Of a stretch of 64,000 nucleotides of DNA, positions 35,402 through 47,700 are shown one piece after another. Every line of letters starts with the position of its first letter. The stretch's first letter is position 1. Both the position numbers and the translations under genes were made by a program. The notes under the pieces were generated by a model that saw nothing but the letters and a program-made list of their open reading frames with translations, was not told the origin of the DNA and made no database searches. The stretch is from Hyphochytrium catenoides. Lineage: Eukaryota > Sar > Hyphochytriomycetes > Hyphochytriales > Hyphochytriaceae. The stretch is from positions 1 through 64,000 of the forward strand of contig FLMG01000529.1 of NCBI GenBank assembly GCA_900088475.1. The letters run 5' to 3'.

Positions 35402-36148
35402 ACAGGAGGTAGAGCCAAGCCCTCCGGAACCTGTGATCCTTAGCAGAAGTAGCAGCCTGTTTAGCAGTTCAAGCTGCTTTTTGCTGGTTGGCAAATGCTG
35501 TATTCAGGTCCTCAGTTGAACGATATGGTAATATTGCAACGGTCAGCAATGCTGGGGTTCGCGCAAGAAAGACTAAAGGCCTTTCGACAGCGGTGGGATT
35601 CACATCAAGTCGTGTCGCACCCATTCGCTTTCCCTGGGTGCTTGATAAATGGTGTGGCCCTCGCAAGAGCATTATCGCGCAGGAATAAGAGAGACTCTTT
35701 ATGGTGTGGAGTGTAACCCCAATTCAGAAGGCAAGATCCCTCTGACTGGAGTCTCTAGACCTCTTGTAGGCTCTCTGTCTGCCCTTATATTTATAGAGTT
35801 ACCTCATTTTATACCTTTGATGTAGGTCCGACAATCTCCTTAGTTGGCGAGGCCAGCTCGCGGTCCTAAAATCATTCAATGAGGTAGCACGCATAGTTTT
35901 TCTAACCGTTTGGAAAAGAGCAGGACCTCTTTCTTTAGGCAGCAGCATAGTTTTTCTAGCCGTTTGGAAAGGAGCAGGGCCTCTTTCTCTAGGCAGGAAC
36001 AGAGAGTTCCCCAACTACAAGATAAAGTAGATATCTCGGCTCAACAGAGTCCAAGATTAGGCCTGACGCGTTTATTATCATACAAGCTATGTTGGCTTAC
36101 TAGGTCACAAACGTAGTAGTGCCATACCTCTCTATCTTCCACAGACCG
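35402..36148. other. region between convergent genes with a minisatellite
   Basis: Lies between the LRR gene end (+) and the DNAAF2 gene end (-). It contains a 54-bp tandem duplication and short open frames on both strands. No family was recognised. Confidence 0.5.
35892..35999. repeat. 54-bp tandem repeat, two copies
   Basis: Copies start CATAGTTTTTCTA at 35892 and 35946 and differ at a few positions. The unit is 18 codons, so both strands stay open; the minus strand would encode RERGPAPFQTARKTM-like repeats. It is most simply a minisatellite. Confidence 0.88.
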
Positions 36149-38821
36149 TCAGTCCAACTCGAACATAATCTGGTTGCTAAAGGACACCTTAGTGACGGTG
36201 GGTGGTACTTCAAGAGCAGCAAACAGTTTGCTGCCAGTCTTTGATATGTGCTCGGACGGGTGTCCGTTCTCTTTCTCCCTCCCAGGCTCACCCTTTAGAG
36301 AGGACCATCGGCCTGGCGTTTCCTTTTCCAGCACTATCACCATATTTAGCGTTGCTACATCATACTTGCACTTGGATGGTACTATTTCTCCATGCAGACT
36401 TATCTCTAATCTATAGCCTGTACGCTCCGACGTCTTCTCATTTACGGCAAAAAACGATATCTTGATCTAGAAAGAATGACGAAAGTTAGCTGATAAGGAG
36501 GCATGCGTAAAAAGTGACCCTGCCTCGCCCAGTGACTGACCTGCTTTGAGTGCCACTCCGACATCACGGAGCTGGGCTCTATGTTGGGAACTTTGACAAG
36601 TAGTGTCACTACTTTCTCGGTCTGTCGGAAGACGTAACTTGGCTCCTTCAGGTCTCCTGGTTCGGCATCTCTTAGACCGTGGTCTGACCTCTCAGGCACT
36701 GGCGCGGCGTGGGAATTGGTCTCTTCTTGGAGGGATGTACCGCCTAGGGAAGGCACTGTACTCAGCTTGTCCTCAGCAGTAAGGACAGCCACTCTATCGC
36801 TCCCATCCTCATCATTGTTGGAAGGCACCAGAATTCCCTCTTTGGCCTCGGTGTTCCTGCTTGTGGTTGTGAACAGAGGCGTTGGCGCCGGGACTACATC
36901 CTTCCTAGCATTATCAAGCAACAATTTGATATCTTCATCCTGCTGCTGTTGCTTTTGCGCCGGATCAATCCACCTATCATGCCTAATGTGGCTAGAATCC
37001 TTCGCTAGACCCTCCAGGTCCCGTTGCGTTTCCATGTCCTCGGGATCTGGGTCCTCCGACTGTGCTGGTGCTTGTGGCTCGACAACGTCAGAAGCTTCAT
37101 CACCAGCGCCTTCAGGAGCGGCACGTGGCCGCACAGACAATGTGATCACAAGCAGCCCCTTCTTTTTGTCAAAGGACGCCTTTGCCGTCTCTTCTCTGAT
37201 GGGATACGGCAGTCTTACATCCAGAGCAGCATACTGATTCTCGTCAAACCTAAGGCAGAGCATCCTCTCGGAAATATCGAGTCCAACGCCAGCTGCGCTT
37301 CTCTATAGGACAACGTAACGAATCGTTAGACCCGACGTTACGATTTACCAGTCTCGAATAACCACGCATCACCGAGGAGAGCGAATAGTACGCGAAACGC
37401 AGAAGTCCCGCTACTTACAAGAAGGGGCAAATTGACCCGGACAACAAGCTCTGCGGGCCTTTCACTTCGCACTCTCCTGTCTTCGGTGAATTGAGAAAGG
37501 TCTATCTTGCCTCTTTCTGTGATATTGTAGGTTGGGGGCTGCCGAGGCTGGGGTTCACATCTCAACTGTTCTGGCGCTTTATCACTAGTATGAACATCAG
37601 ATGATAACTCAGAAACTAGCGCCGGATTCTGATGCTCCTCTCGAGGATCTTTAACTTGCACATCGGTGGTCGTTAAGACCGAAGTGCTTCCCCCTTCTGC
37701 AGGAGAAGCATTTTCTTGCCTAGTTCTCTCCTTTGACGCGGTGCTGATGGGCTTGGAAGGGTCCACATGGGGCTTCGCTTTCGAGAGTAGCATGACTGCC
37801 GGTGTCCCACTCTTATACTGGACACCCTTGAGTATGTGGAATTCTGGTTCGTATGAAGTATGTTAGAACGATTACAGGGTCGGCGAGTACAGCTACCTTG
37901 ACTGCTCACCTTTCTTCAGTGACTCATCAGAGCCAGAATAAGTATCTCGCCTCACTTTCTCTACGTTCTCCATTGCTGTTTGGACTATGAGGCCCCTAAG
38001 ACGGGGATTGTTTGAGGCCATCAGCACTATCTCCTTATGAAAGCAGATGTCATAAGTTGGTACCGTGCTTCCAGCTGCAGATTTCAAAGAGCCAAAAATG
38101 TCAGAGACTCAGAGAAAACACTCCCAATATTGAGCTTTCTGGCCTTACTCTTATCTCTCTCCATCCTCACAGGCCCTAGACTGAATGGTAGTTTCCATTG
38201 AGCCCCCTGTTCCTTACGCTGAACTTCTGCCTTAGCAACTTTATCCGAGTAGCAAACGTTTATGAATATCTTGCTACGTGAGAGAAGGGAGACTCGTGAA
38301 CAAAACCTACCACCTTGCGTCAGATGATCAATCGAGAGCCACAACTCATGTCTTACGAGTCATCCTGCTTCCGTCTGCATTTGAACACAAAAGCTGGCTC
38401 CGGATGCAGTAGTTCACGATCAGCTGGTACTCTGTTATCCAGCTCTAGCTGCTTGATGTACTCCTCTTGCTCCTGTCAAATAAATGGCCTCCGTTAGTCC
38501 CTAATACGGACCCACCATTGCCCTTCGGCTTTCGGCTGTCAGATGAACCCACTGCCATGTGGCTACGTACTTTGCGATGCTCGGGGTTACTTATCTCTTC
38601 GACATATTCTGATAGAAGCTTCCGAAACTCTGGGTCATTCATCGCTTTTTCAAACTTTTGCTCCTCCTAGTCATTTGTGGAAGTGTCTGTGAGTGTTACT
38701 TCATTCATGTACACCTGCTGAGGCTTACCTCTCGTGTTAACTTAAGAGTGTCCTTTGAGCTTTCCATGGCCTTGCGGAAGGCATAGTTCATCTCTGCTTC
38801 TGTCCTGGGCAAGCCAGCCAT
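36149..38821 (-). CDS. DNAAF2: dynein axonemal assembly factor 2 (Kintoun, PIH1 family)
   Basis: A cytoplasmic co-chaperone that helps fold and assemble axonemal dynein arms before their import into cilia. Start MAGLPRTEAEMNYAFRKAME (ATG 38821-38819). The PIH1 N-domain is recognisable from NDPEFRKLLSEYVEEISNPE (38650-38580), KIFINVCYSDKVAKAE (38265-38220), WKLPFSLGPVRMERDK (38195-38150), YDICFHKEIVLMASNNPRLR (38060-38000) and LIVQTAMENVEKV. A Pro/Glu-rich linker leads to the C-terminal CS-like domain (RPAELVVRVNLPLL, then LRFDENQYAALDVRLPYP and KKGLLVITLSV, 37480-37120). A second disordered stretch precedes a last beta-rich region ending SFSNQIMFELD at 36149. PIH1D relatives are the alternative, but length and domain order fit Kintoun best. 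Confidence 0.86.
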
Positions 38822-39003
38822 GGTGAGTTTGACTTTGAATGCCGTGAAGTGCTTCGCTATGCGTGCTGTGGCACAGGTTTCGCACTGTTATCGTCTCTGG
38901 TCTGCTCCTGGCACGTCGCTATGCACTGCTCTCCATAACGGCCGGCAAACAAGAAGACTGAGCTCGTTGTTCTCAGATGACTGTGTGAAAGTGCGACGGC
39001 CTT

Positions 39004-39678
39004 TCAGCTTGATGACCTTTTCCTGCGTGTGGGCGGTCTCTTCTTCTTCCAAAAACCAACATCATCCTCCAACTTGTAGCCCCAGTCCAGGGGTAGTTCT
39101 GATGCGAAGAGGCCGAGTGCAGGGGGAGCACTGACAGTTTTCTCCTGGAGTATTACTGCAGTCACAGCAATGGAAATGTAGGGGGAAGTGGGAAGGTTGG
39201 ATGGGCCCTGGGCTGATGTGAAGTGATGTTCTCTCTCCTCCGTCGAGGGTGGTAGGGCGTACTACTGTGTGAGGGATTGCAAAAGCTCTGTCTGGTCGTG
39301 GGCTTGTGGCATTACTACTTTAGCCCTCGCATAATGTATCTGCTTTGACTGATTCTTTTAGGAGATGAAGTGGCTTCTTACCCCCTACCGCTCACCGGGA
39401 TGGAGCCTCGAGATCACAACTTGAAGCCATTTCTGGGGGATCGTCCGCTGAGGTGAGGATGATTCTGAACTCTTCGATGAGATGTTCCTCGGCACCTTTT
39501 CCCCCTCAGTTCTGACCCACACCAAAGTTCTCGAAAAAAGAATAACGTCAATGAGTCCATCATCAATGCGGAATACGATCAGAATTTGCAGGGGCAGGGC
39601 GCTTTCCGATGCATAACTAAAGAGGAACCATGCGGAATTAGTCGAGGATGGAGTCTGGGTCAAATTGTCGTGTCCCAT
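39004..39678 (-). CDS. two-exon gene of unknown function with a basic C-terminus
   Basis: Exon 1 (39678 to about 39401) starts MGHDNLTQTPSSTNSAWFLF and contains a beta-strand-like block LQILIVFRIDDGLIDVILFS followed by RTLVWVRTEGE. The donor after HP joins in frame to exon 2 (about 39214-39004), which continues AQGPSNLPTSPYISIAVTAV and ends LEDDVGFWKKKRPPTRRKRS plus two serines and TGA. About 165 residues. A small beta-rich head with a basic tail is reminiscent of XRCC4/PAXX-type repair factors, but there is no recognisable Ku-binding motif and I do not claim it. Confidence 0.5.
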
Positions 39679-39939
39679 TGTCTATGTGAGTGGAGGTATA
39701 TATGCTAAATCATAGAGTTATTTAGTAGAGTACCAAGTGCGAGTGCGGGAACATGGGGAGGGGGGGAAGAATAACGCCAGCCCGCCAAAGGCCGTCTTTT
39801 GTTACTGCGGCAGGGTGGTGATGAACCTTCTCCGATTCCCGTGCCTCTCACATGCTTTGTGAGGGCAAGAAGGAACCTGAACCTTCACCTATCAGTGCGC
39901 CACCTAGGCGCTCCTCTGCTCCCTCTTCTCCCGCTCCTG

Positions 39940-40347
39940 TCACTCGTTCTCCTCCTTGCTGTTCCTCTTCACGGTCACGGACAGCATCATGATGCCCCAG
40001 TCTTTCTTACTGTTCTGATTCAGTCAGCACAGCTTTACCTTGCTGCTACCTCCAGGCCGAGTCTGCAGCACCTTCATGAGCTGGGCGATCAGCCTTGACG
40101 TGCCCCAGAAATTTGGCACTTGAAGCTCTCTTTCTGTGAGCAAGGTTGCTGGTTGAGCTTAAGCGCGCAAGCGGTTCGCTTTGCAACGAGTTCACAGCGC
40201 AGCATCACTTTGGTTGTCAGCTTTTGATGCTTGGGCGATGGTCTGGTAGTGGAGGGCCCTAGGCTAGAGCTTTCCACCGGGGCGTAAACTGTGCCATCCT
40301 CTATCCTGCACACTTGGCTCCTTCCGAGGGTTTCGTTTCCTCCCCAT
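39940..40347 (-). CDS. possible small basic protein of unknown function
   Basis: Putative exons: MGRKRNPRKEPSVQDRGWHS (ATG 40347-40345), spliced over about 40265-40150 to ATLLTERELQVPNFWGTSRL then IAQLMKVLQTRPGGSSK, and a last part KDWGIMMLSVTVKRNSKEEN. The joins keep frame, but the last intron would be only ~33 nt. Its start codon would also lie 12 nt from that of the divergent gene at 40360, so the model is doubtful. Confidence 0.25.
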
Positions 40348-40359
40348 CTTCCTTAGAAT

Positions 40360-42217
40360 ATGAAGGCAGATGAGAGCAGCAGTGCATTGCAGCTTGCCGA
40401 TGGCGGTAATTCTGATCTTTCCTCACCTAAATGCTTCAAACCCTTATCGGAGGAAGCCTTTGGAGCTTATCTAAACTCACAACAGCATCTGGACTGGCTT
40501 CCACCAAGGCCCACTGTAGCTGGCCGCGATTTGCTTGAAATTCTTGTTTTCGGCCAAGCAGAGGCAGTGCTGGCGTCATTGGACGTTCTGGATGCTGAAG
40601 TCACACACAATGACCACAAGTACCGAAGCTTAAAGGTCTTAGTGGACCCTCTCGAAACTACCTTGCAAGTAGGTCTTACTGTTTCTTGTTTGAAAGGTTG
40701 GTGCATTGTTTGCTGATGCCATATGTCAACTGTCCGCTTTTTAAAGGTTATGATGCGGGCGGAGGAGCTCATTCGCATTCCCCACGAAGCCTGGGATTTA
40801 TTTGTGTACCAGCGTGTTGCTACGGGTGAACTGAAATTGTATGCTCTCCACGGTGGAGAGCTTGTCAAGGAGCTGTACGGAAGTGATCAGAAGAACTACC
40901 TAACAAAAGATACCAAGCTCTTTCTTGTGGTGAGTCATGCGACAGCCCCATTCTTTGTCTCGGAGTAATAACCAGGAGTGGTTTTAACAGGCCCGAGATG
41001 ACGGCGACCACTTTAGGGACCGCTTCCACACCGAAGTCATGAATAGCAGACCGAAACAGTTGATTGCGTTTCCTAAGCCGCAGTTGGACTTCTTGGCGCA
41101 GATGAGCTGGTACGAGTATGCCATGAAAACGTTCCACCTCTTAGGAGGGCCCTCAAGCGGCCCAAGCAATCGTTCGTTGGAGCTGGAAGAAAGGCGCTGG
41201 TTTCAGTACTGCAAGAGCCGCGCTGAGGAATATGAGGCGTTCATGCGCAGTGGGCTTTCCTCTCAAGAAGATGGTCTTAGCCCAGCAGAAAAGCTCTATA
41301 TCAATACAGGATCCCTCTTGCAGCAGACTGGCTTTTCTCCTTTCGAGCGGAAGCTCCTTCAGGCGAATGTACTATACAAGGAGATAAGTGAAGNNNNNNN
41401 NNNNNNNNNNNNNNNNNNNNNNNNNNNNNTGCTGCGCATAGTTGATGGCGGAACAACATGGGGCGATGATGATAACTTCTCCGAGGAAATCGAGGAGGAC
41501 AATCGACGCAAGCGGTTCGCATCTGACCCTTTCCTCTACGAGAACAATGCGGATGGCAAGTGGGTCACGGTCTTTGGTGTAGAGCGTGAAGCTGACGGCG
41601 GCGATTCCTTTGAAGATACTGCATTTATCCGGGTCTTTGACCTGTCAGCGCTCATGCTCAGCACTCTTCGTTACGTGGTCCTAGGTGATGATGATAATCG
41701 GCATCTGGCGATCGACAACCGGCACTTTCTCTTATTTCTTCTTACTTTGTGCGGTGTCCCCTTGCATTCGATGGAATGGTGCCATCGGAAATGGCTTTTG
41801 GAGGAGGTTGCGAAGGTGGCGAGCGAAAACGATGTGGTGGACTTTCAGAGGAAATGTCGCTCGCCAACGTACGTCTACAGAGACTGTCGACGCTCGTTTG
41901 GTACCATGTTTGATTTCTTCTCAGCTCCATCACCAAAAAGCAAGGCTGCGTGGGTGTCTCCAAACCTTGGAGCACAATTTTGCAAGACCTTTAATGGTTC
42001 TTTTTCTCTCTCAACCAATTCCCGCGAGCTTGTACCAGAACACCGCGCCATAAACGCATCGCTTCCAGAAGTGGAGTCTTGGGCTGCTTCATCGTCAAAT
42101 TTGAAAGACGAATTCTCAGTGGCGAATCATCCAGAGCGCTCAGGGGCAGCCGCTGCGGTAGATCGGACGGGTACAGAGGAATGGAGAAGGCAATTGTATA
42201 CTCCAGCTCTGGCCTGA
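40360..42217 (+). CDS. protein of unknown function interrupted by an assembly gap
   Basis: Three exons: 40360-40668 (MKADESSSALQLADGG to PLETTLQ), 40747-40928 (VMMRAEELIRIPHEAW, LVKELYGSD), and 40992-42217 with the run of N at 41394-41429. The introns are 60-80 nt with GT-AG ends and the frame is kept. The last exon has a charged helical region, an acidic patch (EEIEEDNRRKR) and a hydrophobic block HFLLFLLTLCGVPLHSMEW. The Ser-rich C-terminus looks disordered. No catalytic motif or family was recognised. The N run means ~12 residues are unknown. Confidence 0.6.
41394..41429. other. assembly gap (36 N)
   Basis: Thirty-six N inside the coding sequence of the gene at 40360-42217. The frame is open on both sides when the stated length is used. 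Confidence 0.99.
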
Positions 42218-42261
42218 ACTGCTCGTCGTTTAAAGGACCTACCATTATCAGAGAGGGACTA

Positions 42262-42335
42262 CCAAATGTCCATTTAGGTTCATATGCCAAATGTCCATTT
42301 AGGTTCATATGCCAAATCCCATTTAGGTTCATATG
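42262..42335. repeat. 25-bp tandem repeat, three copies
   Basis: The unit CCAAATGTCCATTTAGGTTC plus ATATG occurs at 42262-42286 and 42287-42311, and once more with a one-base deletion at 42312-42335. It lies just after the stop of the preceding gene, in the presumed 3' UTR. Confidence 0.9.
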
Positions 42336-42615
42336 CCTGGGTTCGGAGGACTGGGTAGAGGGACATACAGACAAACAGATTTAAAGAGGCGTGGGCGCCA
42401 GGCACCCGCCCTAACAAGGCGTTGTATTCACAAAATTAACAAGGTTTCCGGCTGCTTGCTCTACGTCCAACTTAGCCCTCTTTCCGTACAGGTTGTTTCC
42501 GTGGTCTAGTCGACCTTCTTGGGTCAGCGCGAAGCTCTGTCCTATAGAATGTTTTTCCTCCGAAGGGGTTGCTACCTGCTGATGAAACTTTCTGTTGCTG
42601 GAATTGCTCCTAAAG

Positions 42616-43734
42616 TCAATGCTTGTTAGGACTACGGGGGTCAACATGGTCTGCAAAAATATAATGTACCAGTGTCAAGCCTTTGTTCAATAAGGCATCC
42701 ACAGTTTGACGGTCATGGAAGTTGCCTCTGGCATCGAGGAGATGAAAACTCCTTTGTCCTCGAATCAAGAGGCTAATGTAGCTCCGCTTGCTTCCCGCTG
42801 GAGCCCAGACATCGGCGAGCGGAAGATATTTCGGCGCTGATAAGTCCTGACAGTACTTCTAAGTTAGTAGTTGCGGACCATCCATAGTTGTAAGAGACCT
42901 TTGTTAGACTTACCCCGAAAAATGTGTGACAAACGAGCTTAATGGTCTTCTTGTCAGGCAACAACGTGAGTCGCGCGACGGAGCGCTGAAAGATGCCACT
43001 TCTAGGTCAATATGTAACTGAAACTAGCCTTTGACAAATAACCCACACCTTAGCGAAGAAGTTCGCGATGCCTATTAAAAGCACGGACGCCCCGAAACCA
43101 AGCACTGGCCACGCAGGAGAAGCGACAAAGTTTGGAACGTAGCTGGGTAGCTCTATGTTTGCAACTGCAAGTGGCCCAAAGTATGCATGAGTACGAGAGG
43201 GTCCACACCTGCAAGCTCTATTTCGCACCTGGAAAGTAGTCATCAAGTCCGATCACCACGAAAAAGAACCCACTCTATTATGGGTGAACGTCTGAGTGAT
43301 AAGCTCCTAGTCGTATATGAGGACCATATTTCCTTACCTGAATCATTGCTAGCATGGCCAGTCTTGTGAAGTATTTCTGTCATGCAAGGAGCTCTCAGAA
43401 AGAGCCCTGTTCGACGGCAAAGTAGAAGCATTATTACCTTGCGATGGTAATCATATAGGACTGTTCCTTCTCTAGGGTCCGGGCTAGCGAAGCTATTGAC
43501 CGCCTTTGACGTAGGCGATGCAAAGTTTCTTGACGGTATCAGGACAACTTGCCCTCTTGTGGCAGCTGGCCCCCACAGGTACGCTGGTCTAGCAGCCATG
43601 ACTAAAGGTCTAAAAGATGAAGGGAGTGCTACCCGGCATACCAAGGAATGGGCCACTGGGCCGCTTTTCCTGGCAATAGCAGGCCCCAAGACCTTGTTTC
43701 GCGCTCGAGAGTATCCTTGTACAAATGCTCTCAT
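42616..43734 (-). CDS. TMEM223: TMEM223-like mitochondrial inner-membrane protein
   Basis: Human TMEM223 is a mitochondrial factor for cytochrome c oxidase assembly. The N-terminus (MRAFVQGYSRARNKVLGPAI) is basic and Ser/Ala-rich, like a mitochondrial presequence. Further exons encode EGTVLYDYHRK, a first hydrophobic segment (FTRLAMLAMIQ), a membrane segment (PAWPVLGFGASVLLIGIANF), then RSVARLTLLPDKKTIKLVCH and YLPLADV..., and the family-typical end LLIRGQRSFHLLDARGNFHD. The order RSV-xx-L, HTFFG and FxLLD-x-xGxF matches TMEM223, with TMEM186/TMEM70 relatives as alternatives. The stop at 42618-42616 is chosen. Reading on to 42411 would need a 19-nt intron, which is unlikely. Confidence 0.72.
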
Positions 43735-44770
43735 CTTTCTTACCTAAGATACTTCCGGAATCTTTATGCTCCTGGTAAACAATATAGTTCTGTCAAGGTA
43801 GCGGCCAACCGTGTGCCGCTCCCAACAGTCTGTTCTATAGAATGTCCAATAGCTTTTTTGTCAACAGCAGTGAAGATTATTGGGGTTGTTGGTTGCCAAC
43901 CGCGTTCGCAGTAGGACCTCGAGGCAGTGCCATCTCCCCTCCTACCCTCCTCTTCTGGCTTCTGGCTGCAGCAGCTTGGGCTTGGGAGTTCATCAGAAGG
44001 GCCGAGGATCAGAAGCTCACACACTCCCTCTATTAACCAGTAACCGAGAGACAACATGCTCTGATTCAAGCACTTGTGATCTTTTAGGGAAGTAGCAGAC
44101 GTACAGCATGTCATCGTACAACGCACAACCATCATGACATACGTATAACATAAGTCTGACCAGCGCAGTACAGCGATGCCATCATCAAATTTTTATAGAA
44201 TTCTAACTTTTTATTTTCTATGGGCAAACGAAGATCAAACAGTGTACACTTAAGAGTACAGTAGTGTAACATCAAACGAGCTCTGCCTTGCATAACAGGG
44301 CTTCTTTTGTCGTCAAGCTGTAGAATGGCCTTATCAGTCAGAGCTCGTTAGTCTTCCTCTTCGCAGCGATCATTGGATTCAGTTCCTCTATCTGCGTCAT
44401 CCCATCGACCTGACAGCACTGCAGCTGCTGGCGATGGTGTGTAGGGAGCCTTGCGACAGAGCTAAGAGGTAGAAGACATGCGCCACGACAAAGACGACGT
44501 AAGGAGTCAGAGTAGTGATCCTTCTGGCCATAAGACTGCAACAGGATCACGCTCACAGACTAACCGCTCAGAAGCTCAGTCTACTTGAGTTACCCATTCG
44601 GAGGGGGGAATGAGAGAAGAAAGGAGAACGGGCAGCGAAGGAAGAGGAACAAGGCCGAAATCCAACAACTCGCAGTCACGACTACAAAGGAGCGATTCTG
44701 GAACATGGAGGTGGGCGGCAGCGTTCTAGACATAAGTCTTATATAGATATATATGTGTACGGTTCTGATA
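43735..44770. other. region between divergent genes; possible missing first exon of the CLC gene
   Basis: No family-like open frame was found. A + frame at 43842-44036 has a hydrophobic patch but no match. The CLC N-terminal exon may lie here. About 44590-44660 is purine-rich on +. Confidence 0.4.
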
Positions 44771-47700
44771 TGGCGACTATGAAGGCAAGTCTGGGCCAAG
44801 TACCACTACCTACCAACATCACCAGACAAATGGATCTTCCTTGTCACCCTAGGCATTATCGCTGCCTTACTAGCGTGAGTATTGGCTGTGATCTGGCCGA
44901 CCAGTCCGTGATCTTACTCATCTCACATGGTAGGGAGGTTGTAAACAGCGTGATCAAAGAGCTTGAACGGGCGCGTGAAGCAATATATGAGGCTGAGGTA
45001 AAGTTAGCTCCAGCTCTTGTCGAAACACCGTAGTACTGATGATTGTTTGCTGTGCATAACAGTCCATCTATGTCGCGTTCTTTGGGTCGTTGCTCTGGTG
45101 CGTTATCCTTAGCTTGACGGCCTCGTTAGTAAGCCAAGCACTAAGCCCGGTGGCTGATGGATCAGGTAAGATTTAAAGATATAAAGAACCGAGAACGACA
45201 CTAAATAGGTGGGCAGGCATCCCTGAAATGAAGGTCATCATGAGCGGTAGTAGCACGCGGAGTCACACTCTCAGTAGGAATGTCCTTACGCTGTCAACTT
45301 TATGCGCTAAAGCCACTGGGGCCATCATGGCCATAGGAGGTGGACTCTCTGTGGGCAAAATGGTAAGTAGAAGCGGTGGTATTCAGATCCGGTGCTCGTT
45401 AGCTTGACATCGCTAATAATTCCGTTCATTGGAAGGGTCCCTTTGTGCATATCTCTTGTATCATAGCCCACCAATTAGGAAAGTTACCATTGTTCCGGCA
45501 CCCTGACAGCCCTCCGATCAATCGACAGTTCATTGCCGCAGGTAAGCTACTTATGGCTTTTTTCTTCCAAGTGCCTGCGTTCCTAGAAGAAGTCACCCTC
45601 ACACTAACTGCCTCCTCACGTGCTTCTCTCTTATCCCTATGATCACGTCCTGCGATGCCAAAGGAGTGGCAGCAGGTGTTACGTCAGTCTTCGGTGCACC
45701 CATCGGCGGGGTCCTCTTTAGTATCGAGGTTACCAGCACCTATTACTCGGTCAGGTGGGAAGTCTATACACTCATAAAACAACGAGTATGCGCTTATTCG
45801 CCTCGCAGTAACCTTTGGCGGGCTTTCATCTGTGCTGTGAGCTGCGTACTAACTTTTATGTACATCAATGCCTACAAGGTATGACAGTTGATCACTGCAT
45901 CTAAAGTCTATGGCACGGCTTCAGTTAAAATACATATACGACAGGAAAGTGAGCTTTTTGTCAAAACCTCTTTCCCGAAGTTTGATGTCAGAAGCGCCGA
46001 GATATTCTCCTTCACTGTCTTGGGTATGCTCTCCGGGGTAGGTCTCTCGACGCCCACGTCACTGCTCCAGCGCACTTGTTGAAGGCTCCTTTAAGTCGTT
46101 TTCTCCAAATTCTTGCCATACTCTATATCTTCTTTGGCTTTTTTCTCTCTTTTAGTTCAGTTTCACGGTTGCTTTTCCTCAGTCGCTGTATAGAGCTTCT
46201 ATTTGAGGGCGTTCAGCTGATATTCTGGGCTGTTACAGCTAGTAAGCGCAAGCTTTGTCTACTCCGTGAAGGCTTATCATCAGTGGCGTTGTTCGCCCAA
46301 ATATGTACGTGCGCCTTCTCAGCATATTCTCTCAGACCCCTAACAAGAGCACTCATTTGCATAGATGCCCCGTACAAGAGCGGGTGTGGTCAGCTTGTTG
46401 GCTGTATTCACGTCAATTCTCACATTTCCCCTCATAGTCCTGCGCAAATCTGACAGAGAGATTCTCAACGAGATGTTCACTGATTTAGAGTTAGCATCTA
46501 CCGACAGGCAGACTTGGAGCTCTATCTCATCGAGCGCTCTTCTCTTCCTCTTTACGGTACGCAGTTTGACCATCTCTTTCCTGTCACCCAGCCTCATATA
46601 CGCATGCGCTCATACGTACGGAAAAGGTTGTAAAGTTCGTTCTTACGGTGGCGCCATGTGGTGTGCCTCTGCCTTGCGGCCTTTTCACTCCAGTCTTTGT
46701 TGTGGGAGCTGCCTTTGGCCGGCTCTATGGAGAGTTACTTAATCTCGTTTTTCCAAGGGAATCCATCTCAGCAGCATGTACGTAGAAGGCTTTATTTACT
46801 ACCTCACTTCCAACCCTTACAATCGGAATATGTAGCTTATGCGGTGGTCGGGGCTGCAGCAGTAGCTTCAGGAGCTACTCACACCGTTTCGACAGCGGTC
46901 ATCGTCTTTGAACTGACAGGCCAACTTTCTCACATGATCCCCGTCATGCTCGCTGTGCTCCTAGCGTATTCAGTAGCTGGCTTCTTCACCAGTTCGGTCT
47001 ATGACTTGTTGCTGGAGATGAAGGGCTTGCCCTATCTTCCCGCTTTGAAAAATGACAGTACACGTGAGGTCCCTGTGCATGTGAGTGTGAAACATCTGAA
47101 CTAATAAAATGACTCACTCCTGTCTTTTCATCCCGTAAACCTCTACGTTCCGCAACTCTGTTAACCTAAGCCTCCTTATATTAACATTTTTAGGCTGTGA
47201 TGAGAAAGCAGTTTGAGTTCCTCACTATACGAAGCACGTACCAGGAAGTGCTAGACTTGGTACGTTACGTAATTGGGAAGCGACGGGTCAAGGGTAGAGC
47301 TACGACTAATTCTTTCGCCAATGGTCTAGCACACATGAAAGACTATTTCTCATTCTTCCTATCGCTTATCATGCTAACTTGAGGTGGAACTCACTGACGC
47401 AGCTGCAATCAAGTTCATTATCCCCCTATTTGGACAACTTTCCCCTGGTCAAGGACGCGAAGGGTATGATCCTAATGGTAGGTATATACCCTCGACTTTA
47501 ATTCTGGGATGGATCCTGATCTCTACGTCTACGGTTCTTGACCTATAAAACCAACTTCCTGAATTGGGCCCTTGTGAGCTAACTCAGTTTCAAACTCAAT
47601 ACCTCGCGGTTCCGCCTTCTTGAGGCACACACCAATTCGCCCAACACTCTATTATCGACTGTAAAACACTCTTTGTCTGTTGATGACCCCTACCAGGGAG

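Noticed and set aside
36716-37308. Plus-strand frames of 94-173 codons in the DNAAF2 region
   Set aside because: They mirror the minus-strand disordered linker and are Ser/Thr-rich by composition only.
42655-42675. Possible 19-nt intron (GTACATTATATTTTTGCAG) extending TMEM223 to 42411
   Set aside because: Reading through gives a natural short C-terminus of family length. Other introns here are mostly 55 nt or longer, so a nucleomorph-like tiny intron is unlikely.
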